Of a stretch of DNA of 64,000 bases, positions 16,086 through 24,135 are shown piece after piece (positions within the stretch are counted from its first letter, which is position 1; each line of letters begins with the position of its first letter). The notes beneath the pieces were generated by a model that did no database searches, was not told the DNA's origin, and saw nothing but the letters and a program-made list of their open reading frames with translations. The DNA lies in assembly GCF_002007645.1 (NCBI RefSeq), contig NZ_CP019791.1, positions 2,108,001 through 2,172,000 on the forward strand. Direction: 5' to 3'. The stretch is from Anaerohalosphaera lusitana (GTDB lineage: Bacteria > Planctomycetota > Phycisphaerae > Sedimentisphaerales > Anaerohalosphaeraceae). A program made the translations under genes and the position numbers.

Positions 16086-17126
16086 ATGACAACGTCGAAG
16101 GAACAGCTCAAACGCGCGGTGCTCTGGCAGCCCGAATCAGACAACAAGGCCCGCTGTTATCTCTGCAATTTCCGCTGTCTTATCCCGGAGGGCAAGTACG
16201 GCCACTGTGCGGTGCGTCAGAATGTCAACGGCACGCTTCGGTCGCTAAATTATGACAGCGTGTGCGCCGCCAACCCGGACCCCATCGAAAAAAAGCCGCT
16301 CTTCCATTTTCAGCCCGGCACCCGCAGTTTTTCCATCGCATGTCCCGGCTGCAATTTCCAGTGCACCTTCTGTCAGAACTGGCAGATAAGCCAGATGGCG
16401 TTGAAATACCACCAGCTTGAAGGCGAACCCATACCGCCCGAAAAGATCGTTGCTGCCGCCCAGCGGTCGAGCTGCTGCAGCATCGCATACACCTACACCG
16501 AGCCGACTATATTCATGGAGCTGTGCGAAGAAACCGGCAAACTCGCCAAGCAGCAGGGGCTCACGAATGTCTTTGTAAGCAACGGCTATATGACCAAAGA
16601 AGCGGTCGATTTCTCGGCCGAGTGGCTTGACGGGATCAATATAGACCTCAAGGCATTCAGCGACAAGTATTACAAAGACCTGTGCAATGCACGCCTCCAG
16701 CCTGTGCTGGAGACGATCAAGTACATCGCCAAAGAAACCGACATCTGGGTGGAACTTACCACTCTGATAGTACCCGACCAGAACGATTCGGACGACGAGC
16801 TCAAGGCACTTGCTGAATTCATCGCTAACGAAGCGGGCCCGGAAGTGCCCTGGCACATAAGCCGTTTCTTTCCCGCATACGAAATGGACGGCGGCTCTGC
16901 GACCCCGCCCGAAACACTCGAACGCGCGATGGAAATAGGCAAACAGGCAGGGCTCAAATATATCTATGTCGGCAATCTGCCCGGCTCAAACGCCGAAAGC
17001 ACGTTCTGCCCGTCCTGCGGCGAAAAAGTGATCGACCGCATTTCCTACATTATCCGCCGCAACAACATAAAACACGGCGCATGCCCATCCTGCAGCGAGA
17101 AGATACCCGGCTTCGAACTGGGCTGA
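16086..17126 (+). CDS. amrS: AmmeMemoRadiSam-system radical SAM enzyme (AmrS-like)
   Basis: A 346-residue radical SAM protein with the cluster motif CX3CX2C at Cys89, Cys93 and Cys96 (CNFQCTFCQNW context). It is preceded by a conserved N-terminal cysteine set (Cys24, 27, 31, 41) characteristic of this family. FHFQPGTRSFSIACPGC and TYTEPTIF are family hallmarks. The C-terminus has two CPSC pairs that could form a zinc ribbon. Partners MEMO1 and AMMECR1 are not in the window; only some homologues carry them in the same operon. RBS AAGGAGG is close to consensus. The chemical reaction of this family is not something the sequence settles. Confidence 0.88.
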   Translation: MTTSKEQLKRAVLWQPESDNKARCYLCNFRCLIPEGKYGHCAVRQNVNGTLRSLNYDSVCAANPDPIEKKPLFHFQPGTRSFSIACPGCNFQCTFCQNWQISQMALKYHQLEGEPIPPEKIVAAAQRSSCCSIAYTYTEPTIFMELCEETGKLAKQQGLTNVFVSNGYMTKEAVDFSAEWLDGINIDLKAFSDKYYKDLCNARLQPVLETIKYIAKETDIWVELTTLIVPDQNDSDDELKALAEFIANEAGPEVPWHISRFFPAYEMDGGSATPPETLERAMEIGKQAGLKYIYVGNLPGSNAESTFCPSCGEKVIDRISYIIRRNNIKHGACPSCSEKIPGFELG

Positions 17127-17133
17127 GCAATTT

Positions 17134-17505
17134 CTATTGACCGCAACGGCCGCGTCCGGGACCACCGCCTCGCCGTCTTCTACCCCGGCCCTGGCCACGT
17201 CCACGTGCTTCCTCGGGCAGGTTCACCACGCCGCCTTCGATACTGAGCGCTTTGCCGTTCACGAGTGCTTCGGCGATCTTCTTGTGCGCAGATTCAATTA
17301 TGCGTCCAAAAGTTTGTCGCGAAACGCCCATCTTCTCGGCTGCGCACTGCTGATAATGCCCCTCCAGATCCGCAAGCCTGACCGCCTCAAGCTCGTCTAC
17401 CGTCAGGCCTACAACCTCCAAAGCCGACAGACGCACCCCCTGAGGTTTGAAGTACGTGCATTTAGGGGTCATCCCCACGCGTCTGCATCTTACCGGCCTT
17501 GGCAT
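17134..17505 (-). CDS. DUF134-family HTH protein
   Basis: 123 residues. DUF134 proteins carry a sigma-70 region 4-like helix-turn-helix, seen here as [17 protein letters not shown] after [16 protein letters not shown]. The N-terminus [21 protein letters not shown] is also typical, with two cysteines. The C-terminal 25 residues are Gly/Arg-rich. It is the last gene of the leftward Mrp/NifX cluster, so it may regulate the cluster, although that is inferred from position only. Confidence 0.85.
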   Translation of the reverse strand: MPRPVRCRRVGMTPKCTYFKPQGVRLSALEVVGLTVDELEAVRLADLEGHYQQCAAEKMGVSRQTFGRIIESAHKKIAEALVNGKALSIEGGVVNLPEEARGRGQGRGRRRRGGGPGRGRCGQ

Positions 17506-17524
17506 ATCGTTCCTCTTAATTTAA

Positions 17525-17860
17525 CTAGTGGTCGCAGACATTGTCGCCGCACTGCAATTGACCGGCGAGATACGCTTCCACGACCTCTCTGGGCTCCTGC
17601 GACGGCGCGCCCACGACCACGTCGATATTATTGGCTGTGAACAACTGTTGGGCCCGCGTTCCCATTCCGCCAGCGATAACGGTATTGACGCTGAGCCCGC
17701 CAAGCCACTGCGGCAGTATGCCGGGCTCGTGTTTGGGTGGAGCAAGCCGTTCTTCAGCGGTTATCTTCTTGTTCTCATCCGCGCAGAATAGCGCGAACTC
17801 CTGGCAATGTCCGAAATGCGGACTCAAAACATTTTCACTCACTGGTACTGCTATTCTCAT
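17525..17860 (-). CDS. NifX/NifB-domain protein (dinitrogenase iron-molybdenum cofactor biosynthesis family)
   Basis: 111 residues from the ATG at 17860, which has GGAG upstream. MRIAVPVSENVLSPHFGHCQEFALF is the family N-terminus, and VNTVIAGGMGTRAQQLF the conserved central loop. Members bind metal clusters or cofactor precursors. No nif genes are present, so a nitrogenase role is not implied; in anaerobes such proteins travel with Mrp-type ATPases, as here. Confidence 0.85.
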   Translation of the reverse strand: MRIAVPVSENVLSPHFGHCQEFALFCADENKKITAEERLAPPKHEPGILPQWLGGLSVNTVIAGGMGTRAQQLFTANNIDVVVGAPSQEPREVVEAYLAGQLQCGDNVCDH

Positions 17861-17950
17861 CTTTTTGCTCCATTGAAAATAACGCAAATTATCACTTATT
17901 ACAATTGCCAATCTCACATCATCTCATACTTACAGTCTCCAACCGAGCAT

Positions 17951-18817
17951 TCACAGCAGGGCGGTTACATCCTCCCACATCTTTGTGATCCTCTCAGCCG
18001 TCTCGCATTTCGAGTACTCCACAAGCGTTTTGCGAGCGATCTGGGATTCCGTCACCGCTCTGTCGTACCCGATCCTGCCCACGACCGGCATGCCGATCTC
18101 CTGTGCCTCTGTCTCGATCTGTTCGCTCATAGCCTTGTTGATGTCCCACTTGTTCACGCATATCGCCCCTGGAAGCTCGAAATGTTTGACGAGCTCGGCA
18201 ACTCTGTGCAGGTCGTGCAGCCCCGACTGGGTGGGCTCGGTCACGATCAGCACCATATCCGCTCCTCCGATCGAGGCTATGACCGGACAACCAACCCCTG
18301 GCGACCCGTCCACGAGCACAAGCTCCTTTCCCTGCTCCTCAGCCGCCTTTCGTGCCTCTTTGCGTATAAGACTGACCAGCTTCCCGCTGTTTTCTTCTGC
18401 GATACCAAGCTTCGCATGAACCATGGGGCCGAATCTCGTATCGCTGATGAACCAGTCACCATTGACGCTGTCGACAAAATCTATCGCTGCGACCGGACAG
18501 AACTCGACACACACCTTGCAGCCCTCGCAGGCCGTCTCATCCACCCGGTAGACGTTGTCAGCTTTGCCGACAGCCGAAAAAATGCATACCCTCGCGCATA
18601 CTCCGCAGCCGGTACATTTTTCACGGTCGATAACGGCGAGCTTGCCGCCGACGAATTCATGTCGTGCGCGAACGCTCGGCCCAAGCAGAAGGTGCATATC
18701 TGCAGCATCCACATCGCAATCCGCGATCACACCGTTGTCGGCTAATGCACCAAAACACGCAGTGATACTCGTTTTGCCCGTTCCGCCTTTACCGCTTATA
18801 ACAACTAATTCTTTCAT
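17951..18817 (-). CDS. Mrp/MinD-type ATPase with inserted ferredoxin domain (first of pair)
   Basis: 288 residues. A deviant Walker A SGKGGTGKTS lies at the N-terminus. A 2[4Fe-4S] ferredoxin insert at about residues 65-110 has CTGCGVCARVC and CEGCKVCVEFC. The MinD-like core follows (LVDGSPGVGCPVIASI, VTEPTQSGLHDL). This is the COG1149 class of MinD-like ATPases, thought to handle iron-sulfur clusters or electron transfer. The next gene upstream (18872-19729) is a paralogue, and NifX-like genes flank the pair. Confidence 0.9.
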   Translation of the reverse strand: MKELVVISGKGGTGKTSITACFGALADNGVIADCDVDAADMHLLLGPSVRARHEFVGGKLAVIDREKCTGCGVCARVCIFSAVGKADNVYRVDETACEGCKVCVEFCPVAAIDFVDSVNGDWFISDTRFGPMVHAKLGIAEENSGKLVSLIRKEARKAAEEQGKELVLVDGSPGVGCPVIASIGGADMVLIVTEPTQSGLHDLHRVAELVKHFELPGAICVNKWDINKAMSEQIETEAQEIGMPVVGRIGYDRAVTESQIARKTLVEYSKCETAERITKMWEDVTALL

Positions 18818-18871
18818 CTCATTTCCATAGCATTCGATACGCTAAAATTATATGATCACCATCTTGGCCCC

Positions 18872-19729
18872 TCACACCATGTGTTCCAGCACCCGATCCA
18901 GAATCCGTCCAAATACCTTTCCATAGGTCGGCAGCGAATCCACGATCATCTCACCGCGCGAGTACGCCTCGGCAATCTTCCGGTCATATTCTATCCTGCC
19001 CAGCACCTCCAGTTCCTGCTCATCGACGTATTCGTCCAACGGCACGTATTCGCCGTAAGCGTTGTTGATCACAAGTCCGCAATCAAGCCTCAGCGCCCTG
19101 CACATATCAACCGCCAGCCGCAGGTCATTCAGTCCGAACGGCGTGGGCTCAGTAACAAGGATCACGTAATCCGCTCCCCGTACCGCGGCGATCACGGGGC
19201 AGCTTGTTCCCGGCGGGGCATCCACAAACCGCAACTCAGCATCAGTGTCCCCAGCAAGCACCTCATGTATCAGAGAAGGCGTCCGCACGCTGCCCAGTTT
19301 CAGCAGCCCGCCTGCAAAACGCAGCTTGCCAGCCGACCCGTGCGAGACGGTCCCGATCTCCATTTTCTTTGCGGTTATCGCACCCGTCGGGCATATCCGC
19401 ATGCATCCGCCGCAGCTATGGCACATGTTTTCGAAAGTGATCACGTTCTGCCCGCCCAGATGCGCTATCGCCGAATACTGACAAAGCCGGCCGCATTTGC
19501 CGCATCCGCTGCATTTGCTTATGTCCACTTGCGGTACATCCACGTGTACTGTTTTGCTGGCCTCTATTGCGGGTTTTAGGAATATGCCGCCGTTGGGCTC
19601 CTCGACATCGCAGTCCAGATACGCGGATTTGAACCGGTCCGCCGCCGTCCACGCCAGATTCGTCGAAACCGTCGTCTTGCCCGTACCGCCTTTGCCGCTG
19701 GCTATCGCGATCGTCTTAGCTGTCTTCAT
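18872..19729 (-). CDS. Mrp/MinD-type ATPase with inserted ferredoxin domain (second of pair)
   Basis: 285 residues with the same layout as its neighbour: P-loop SGKGGTGKTT, cysteine sets CSGCGKCGRLC and CHSCGGCMRIC, then VDAPPGTSCPVIAAV and VTEPTPFGLNDL. The two proteins align over their full length, pointing to an old tandem duplication; they may form a heterodimer, since the MinD class works as dimers. The gap to the partner is 54 bases. Confidence 0.9.
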   Translation of the reverse strand: MKTAKTIAIASGKGGTGKTTVSTNLAWTAADRFKSAYLDCDVEEPNGGIFLKPAIEASKTVHVDVPQVDISKCSGCGKCGRLCQYSAIAHLGGQNVITFENMCHSCGGCMRICPTGAITAKKMEIGTVSHGSAGKLRFAGGLLKLGSVRTPSLIHEVLAGDTDAELRFVDAPPGTSCPVIAAVRGADYVILVTEPTPFGLNDLRLAVDMCRALRLDCGLVINNAYGEYVPLDEYVDEQELEVLGRIEYDRKIAEAYSRGEMIVDSLPTYGKVFGRILDRVLEHMV

Positions 19730-19748
19730 GGTCGTTCCCTCATGCGTT

Positions 19749-20075
19749 TTAGATCGCCTTCAGACTGCCTTCATTATACGCCTGCACTGCTTGTTCGACC
19801 GTTCCATTTAGGCCGGTGTATATCTTGACGTCGCCGGACTGAAGCGTCTGCATGGCTTTGGGCCCGCATTCGCCCGTCAGTACGGCCGAGGCGTCGCCGT
19901 CTATCACGGTCTTGCCGGCGCTTATGCCTGCGCCCTGTGCGGCGTTCATGCTCGTATTCTCGACCGCCGAAAACTCCATCGTCGCCGGATCGATGAAAAT
20001 GAAATACGCACACCGACCGAAACGCGGATCGACTTCGCTTTGCAGGTCCGAACCTTTGCTCGTTACACATATCAT
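19749..20075 (-). CDS. NifX/NifB-domain protein (second copy)
   Basis: 108 residues from the ATG at 20075, with GGGGAT upstream. SEVDPRFGRCAYFIFID and the loop ECGPKAMQTL are typical of the family. It lacks the extended histidine region seen in the copy at 17525. The order NifX, ATPase, ATPase, NifX is nearly symmetrical within the operon. Confidence 0.85.
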   Translation of the reverse strand: MICVTSKGSDLQSEVDPRFGRCAYFIFIDPATMEFSAVENTSMNAAQGAGISAGKTVIDGDASAVLTGECGPKAMQTLQSGDVKIYTGLNGTVEQAVQAYNEGSLKAI

Positions 20076-20192
20076 CTGGTATCCCCTAACTGATGTTTGC
20101 ATACTACCGAGCCGTACCCCCCGAAAGGGGGCCAATCGCGGGAGCTGGGTGTTCTGTGCCTGGCTCCTTTCGGGATCGTCGGCTCGAAAAGA

Positions 20193-20516
20193 CTATTTCT
20201 CTTCTTTCATGGACTTGATTCGCGACTCGAGGTCGTTCAGCGACTCGCGAAGACCTTGCGCCTGGGCTTCCAGGTCCGTGAGGTTCTCGCTGGCCGGCTC
20301 ATAATTCTCGGGGTTATCGACCGGTGCGCCGCCGAAACCCCAGCCTCCGCCGGCCCAGTTGCGAAAACCTCTGCCAAAACCTCGTCCGCGTCCCGGGCCT
20401 CGACCGAAATAACCCCGACGTGGGGCCCTCCCGTAAGCATCGCCGCTGCACGGGCCCATTCCTCGACCAGTCAGCGGTCCTGCACCGTTTGGTCCTGTTC
20501 CGTCTCTAAAAGGCAT
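20193..20516 (-). CDS. DUF5320-family protein
   Basis: 107 residues. The N-terminus MPFRDGTGPNGAGPLTGRGMGPCSG followed by a Gly/Arg-rich stretch (GRGPGRGRGFGRGF) and a C-terminal coiled coil (about 78-105) is diagnostic of DUF5320. These proteins are regular neighbours of Mrp/NifX clusters in anaerobes. It is the first gene of this leftward operon. Function unknown. Confidence 0.85.
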   Translation of the reverse strand: MPFRDGTGPNGAGPLTGRGMGPCSGDAYGRAPRRGYFGRGPGRGRGFGRGFRNWAGGGWGFGGAPVDNPENYEPASENLTDLEAQAQGLRESLNDLESRIKSMKEEK

Positions 20517-20684
20517 AATGCCCTCCTTTCTGTGAGAAAACCCTAAATCTGACTATCAAACTTCCAACATCATATATTATGAGCATATGCCCATTACGGT
20601 TCAATGGTTTTCTCATTTTTTTCGCAAAATATTGATTTGCCGTTCCTCCCGCCGCCCCGATGCAAAGCCCCGCCGATCCCCCGA

Positions 20685-20712
20685 TTGACCCAACGAGAAT
20701 CGAGGCTATAGT
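20685..20712 (+). promoter_or_regulatory. Promoter of candidate small RNA
   Basis: TTGACC at 20685-20690 and TATAGT at 20707-20712 are 16 bases apart. No coding start lies within a sensible distance downstream, but a terminator is found about 110 bases on. Confidence 0.55.
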
Positions 20713-20718
20713 TTAAGC

Positions 20719-20831
20719 ACGCGTTAAGATGACGCGGACTCGAACGAAAACACGAACGACACCCTGGAAATTGAGAAAACGCGAGCATCTTTTCCATAAA
20801 AGGCCCCGGCGAGAAAACTCCCGGGGCTTTT
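20719..20831 (+). ncRNA. Candidate structured small RNA
   Basis: About 113 bases between a sigma-70 type promoter and a strong intrinsic terminator, with no convincing frame. Internally AAGATG (20726-20731) pairs with CATCTT (20786-20791), and CGCG (20733-20736) with CGCG (20780-20783), giving a long-range stem with a bulge before the terminator hairpin. I recognise no known RNA family. The ends are estimates: start from -10 spacing, end from the T-run. Confidence 0.45.
20803..20831 (+). terminator. Rho-independent terminator
   Basis: GCCCCGG (20803-20809) pairs with CCGGGGC (20821-20827), followed by TTTT. A preceding run of four A makes it potentially bidirectional. No protein gene ends upstream on the plus strand, which supports a non-coding transcript here. 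Confidence 0.75.
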
Positions 20832-20880
20832 GAACTTCATGTGTCACAAATCCACTTAAGTTTTCCCGCTTAGAAACTCC

Positions 20881-20908
20881 TTGATACTTGCGCCTCGACC
20901 TATATAAT
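20881..20908 (+). promoter_or_regulatory. Promoter of the polysaccharide block
   Basis: TTGATA at 20881-20886, 16 bases, then TATAAT at 20903-20908. The leader to the ATG at 20996 is about 80 bases. Confidence 0.65.
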
Positions 20909-20995
20909 TTCGGCAGTGTATTTTCCCCTCTTTCTAACTGGACGCGGCTATAGGGTGTATCGTGGTTTGTCTTTTGGAATTCAGGATATAAGAGC

Positions 20996-21976
20996 ATGAA
21001 ACGATTTATGCGTGGCATTAAATGCCGTCTAAGGCTTACACGTTGCTATTTGTACGATTTAGCGAGATTCAAGAGGCACTCGGGTCTGCTTAACTCGTGC
21101 CATGACAGAGTCTTGGCGGACATAACTACAACTTACCATATCATCGAAAAGGGACTTTCGTTCAAGGACTGCAGACCAGGGTTCGGGGTTAAGAAAGTTA
21201 CAAAACTGATGAATCTGCTTACGGAATTTGAACGTACCGGTGGTGACACCTCCCGTTCGCAATACAAGGCGGCATGCAATGTATTGAAAGCCTATGTCGG
21301 TTCGGGGCAAATACAGTCTTCAGATGACACACAGCTTCTTGTAGCTGATATTAAATCATTTCTTGAAGGAAAACCTACTGATAATTGTCGGTTTTTTGCG
21401 GGTGGCGTAAGGATTCTCTCTAAAACTGACTGCATTGAGGCAAGCAGGGGTGACTTTCGTAAGCTGTCTCAAAACAGATATTCCATTAGGACCTTCGCCG
21501 GCGGCAACGTGCCAATGTCTAAAATTTATGATGCAGTCGAAATGGCGCAGAAGAGTCCTTCAACATGCAACCGGCAGACAAGTCGTGTATATGTGTACTC
21601 GAAAAAGAACACAATAAACGAAATACTGGCTATTCATAAGGGCACACGCGGCTTTACGGAGCAAATTGACAAATTTATACTGGTTGCTGGTGATCAAAAA
21701 TGCTGTTTGGGAGTTGGCGACCGCAATCAGGTGTATGTAGATTGCGGTATCTTTGCGATGAGTCTGCTGTACGGTTTGCAGTACAACCGGTTGGGCGCCT
21801 GTATTTTGCACTGGAACGTAACGCCTAAAAAAGACCTTCAGCTTCGGAAAGTTGCCGGTGTTGCCGACAATCACACAGTTGTGTGTATGATAGCTGTCGG
21901 CAGACTCGCTGAAGAGTTTAAGGTTCCTGTTTCCCAGAGACGAAATCTGAAATCGATTTGTTTTGCTATGGATTAG
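20996..21976 (+). CDS. Nitroreductase-family protein of a polysaccharide locus
   Basis: 326 residues. The C-terminal half is a flavin nitroreductase fold: NRYSIRTFAGG, AVEMAQKSPSTCNRQTSRVYVY, then DCGIFAMSLLYGLQYNRLGACILHWN near the end. The N-terminal 130 residues are helical and specific to the group found next to pyruvyl transferases. The likely role is a redox modification during cell-surface glycan synthesis, but the substrate is unknown. The next gene starts 5 bases after its stop. The DNA is visibly more AT-rich than neighbours, in line with a transferred surface-polysaccharide segment. Confidence 0.8.
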   Translation: MKRFMRGIKCRLRLTRCYLYDLARFKRHSGLLNSCHDRVLADITTTYHIIEKGLSFKDCRPGFGVKKVTKLMNLLTEFERTGGDTSRSQYKAACNVLKAYVGSGQIQSSDDTQLLVADIKSFLEGKPTDNCRFFAGGVRILSKTDCIEASRGDFRKLSQNRYSIRTFAGGNVPMSKIYDAVEMAQKSPSTCNRQTSRVYVYSKKNTINEILAIHKGTRGFTEQIDKFILVAGDQKCCLGVGDRNQVYVDCGIFAMSLLYGLQYNRLGACILHWNVTPKKDLQLRKVAGVADNHTVVCMIAVGRLAEEFKVPVSQRRNLKSICFAMD

Positions 21977-21981
21977 AGGAC

Positions 21982-23124
21982 ATGAAAAAAGTCATGGTAA
22001 TTACGTTTCATTCTGTGCCGAATTATGGCGCGGTACTTCAGGCTTATGCTCTGTGCAATGTGCTGCGTCAAATTGGATTCGATGTGCATCTAATTGACTA
22101 TCAACCAAAGTCTATCAGCAAGGGGGACAGTGACTCGCCGCTGCACAAAAAATTCGCGGATTTCAGAAAAAAGCACCTCCCCCTTACACCCCAGGTGTTT
22201 ACAAATTTAAACCAGCTTAATGGCGTCGATGCAGATGTACTGGTGTGCGGCAGTGACCAGATATGGAACTTTGCAAAAAGTAAGGCCAGAAAAAATATGG
22301 ATGCGTTCTTGTTGAATTTCGGTCCTGACTCGGCTATTAGGATTTCATATGCCGCCAGTACGGGCGGAGTCGGTTTTCCCAAGGAATACCATGACAAAAT
22401 CAGTGAGTGCCTTGCATCATTTCAAAATATTTCCGTGCGCGAGAGAACTTCTTTGAAGGATGTCGGAGAAGTTACAGATAAATCGATAGACATTACCGTT
22501 GACCCAACCGTTCTCTGTGACGACTACCCGGAAGCGGATATAACATGCTATGAACTTCCTGAAAAGTATATAGTCACCTATTGTCTTCAGGCGAGCCCTG
22601 TCTTTCTAGACGCTGTTCACCGTGTAAAGACCTTGTACAACTTGCCGGTTGTTAACATTGGAGACACGGCAGCAGGTTTGGCGGATAAAAGTCTCACGAG
22701 TCTGGGGCCTGATGAATGGATATGTTTGCTTAGACAGTCTGAGTGCGTCGTCACGAACTCTTTTCATGGAACTGTTTTTTCTATTAAGGTGAAGAAAAAT
22801 TTTCTGAGTGTTCCGCTGCTGCGGAAAAAGAAGAATAAAATTTACGGCTTACAGGAGAAGCTTTACCGAAAAGGCTACAGAAAAGCCTGGTGCTTGCCGG
22901 GTAATAGCATAATGCGAAACAGGCTTTTTGCAAACTGGTCATCCAAAAATGACCGTATATCCAGTTTTCTTCGCCTCTCGGGGCTAAACTCCCGACTTTA
23001 TGACTATCCCGACAGTATTGATTTTGTTGGCCGGCCAATTGATTATGACAATGTAATGCAGAAGATCAAATATGAAAAAGATGAATCAATACGGTTTCTA
23101 CATAAAGTTTTGAAAGGAAATTAG
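21982..23124 (+). CDS. Polysaccharide pyruvyl transferase family protein
   Basis: 380 residues from the ATG at 21982. The N-terminus MVITFHSVPNYGAVLQAYAL, the SDQIWN motif and NSFHGTVFSI near the C-terminal third are hallmarks of the CsaB/WcaK-like pyruvyl transferase superfamily, which adds pyruvate ketals to surface sugars from phosphoenolpyruvate. It is a soluble protein with no signal sequence. It is tightly coupled to the nitroreductase-like gene; the same pairing recurs in capsule and exopolysaccharide clusters. Confidence 0.9.
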   Translation: MKKVMVITFHSVPNYGAVLQAYALCNVLRQIGFDVHLIDYQPKSISKGDSDSPLHKKFADFRKKHLPLTPQVFTNLNQLNGVDADVLVCGSDQIWNFAKSKARKNMDAFLLNFGPDSAIRISYAASTGGVGFPKEYHDKISECLASFQNISVRERTSLKDVGEVTDKSIDITVDPTVLCDDYPEADITCYELPEKYIVTYCLQASPVFLDAVHRVKTLYNLPVVNIGDTAAGLADKSLTSLGPDEWICLLRQSECVVTNSFHGTVFSIKVKKNFLSVPLLRKKKNKIYGLQEKLYRKGYRKAWCLPGNSIMRNRLFANWSSKNDRISSFLRLSGLNSRLYDYPDSIDFVGRPIDYDNVMQKIKYEKDESIRFLHKVLKGN

Positions 23125-23209
23125 CAGTAGCCGGTCTCTTGTGCCGGATAGTTGCTGTTCGGGGGGCGATTCTATCATCACCAGATTGAGCCTGTAAGTA
23201 AACTGTCAG

Positions 23210-23218
23210 TGCTATAAT
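23210..23218 (+). promoter_or_regulatory. Extended -10 promoter element before GT2 gene
   Basis: TGCTATAAT is an extended -10. No well-placed -35 is seen, as expected for this promoter class. It lies 56 bases before the TTG start at 23274. Confidence 0.45.
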
Positions 23219-23273
23219 GGAGGCGGGCTCACCAACACATCCTGCTTTGAACCGGTTTACAAGGAGAATTTAG

Positions 23274-24131
23274 TTGCCAAAAATAAGTGTTTGTATACCA
23301 ACATATAACCGCAGGGATTACATCTGTGAGACCATCGAAAGTATCCTTGATCAGACCTATAAGGATTACGAGATCGTGGTCGTAGACGATGGCTCGACCG
23401 ATGACACAAAGCAGGTGCTCGATGAAAAGGGTTATCCCGTTCGCTACCATTACCAGCAAAACTGCGGCGATGCTGCCGCGCGAAATACTCTCATTGACCT
23501 CGCTGATGGTGAATACATAGCCTTTCTAGATTCCGACGATCTGTACTATCCGGATACACTGGAACGAATGATCGCCGCCGCCGAGACCGAAAAGGATGAC
23601 GTCATCGTTTACGGTCCCTACATGCGGATTGACGAGAACGGTGGTGAAATCAGCAGATGTAAACGCAAACTCCACAGCGGCTGGATCACGGACAAACTTT
23701 TCCAGGATATACTCATCCACTCGTGCGGCTCGATGTTCCCCGCACACATACTTAAGGGCCGAAAACAGTTTGACACTTCGCTCAGAGTATGTTCTGATTA
23801 CGCACTCTGGCTCGAACTCTCGCTTGATTACAGGTTTATCGCTCTCAACGAGCCTACTTTCAATCGCCGGCGGCATTCGGGCAATCTCTCCGAGATAAGT
23901 GTTGATAATCGCCTCACAGAGCTCGAGGTCCTGAAACGCTTCTATTACGAGCTAGGCGGTAAGGAAAGAATAAATAAAACCGATGCGATGCGAAGGCTGA
24001 GTCGCGAAACATACCGGGTCGCCAAAAGCGCCCGCGCGGAAGGTAAGCCCGATCTCGCGAAAAAATATTTTAAGGAATCATTCAGGCTCAAACCGAACAT
24101 GAAATCGTTCTGGCACTGCCTGAGAGGATAA
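23274..24131 (+). CDS. Family 2 glycosyltransferase
   Basis: 285 residues from a TTG start with AAGGAG eight bases upstream. The GT-A fold signature is complete: ISVCIPTYNRRDYICETIESIL, VVVDDGSTDDT and the metal-binding FLDSDD (DXD). ADP/UDP-sugar donor unknown. No membrane segment, so it works at the cytoplasmic face. The gap to the ABC exporter gene is 4 bases, so the glycan product and its export are probably linked. Confidence 0.92.
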   Translation: MPKISVCIPTYNRRDYICETIESILDQTYKDYEIVVVDDGSTDDTKQVLDEKGYPVRYHYQQNCGDAAARNTLIDLADGEYIAFLDSDDLYYPDTLERMIAAAETEKDDVIVYGPYMRIDENGGEISRCKRKLHSGWITDKLFQDILIHSCGSMFPAHILKGRKQFDTSLRVCSDYALWLELSLDYRFIALNEPTFNRRRHSGNLSEISVDNRLTELEVLKRFYYELGGKERINKTDAMRRLSRETYRVAKSARAEGKPDLAKKYFKESFRLKPNMKSFWHCLRG

Positions 24132-24135
24132 TAAG

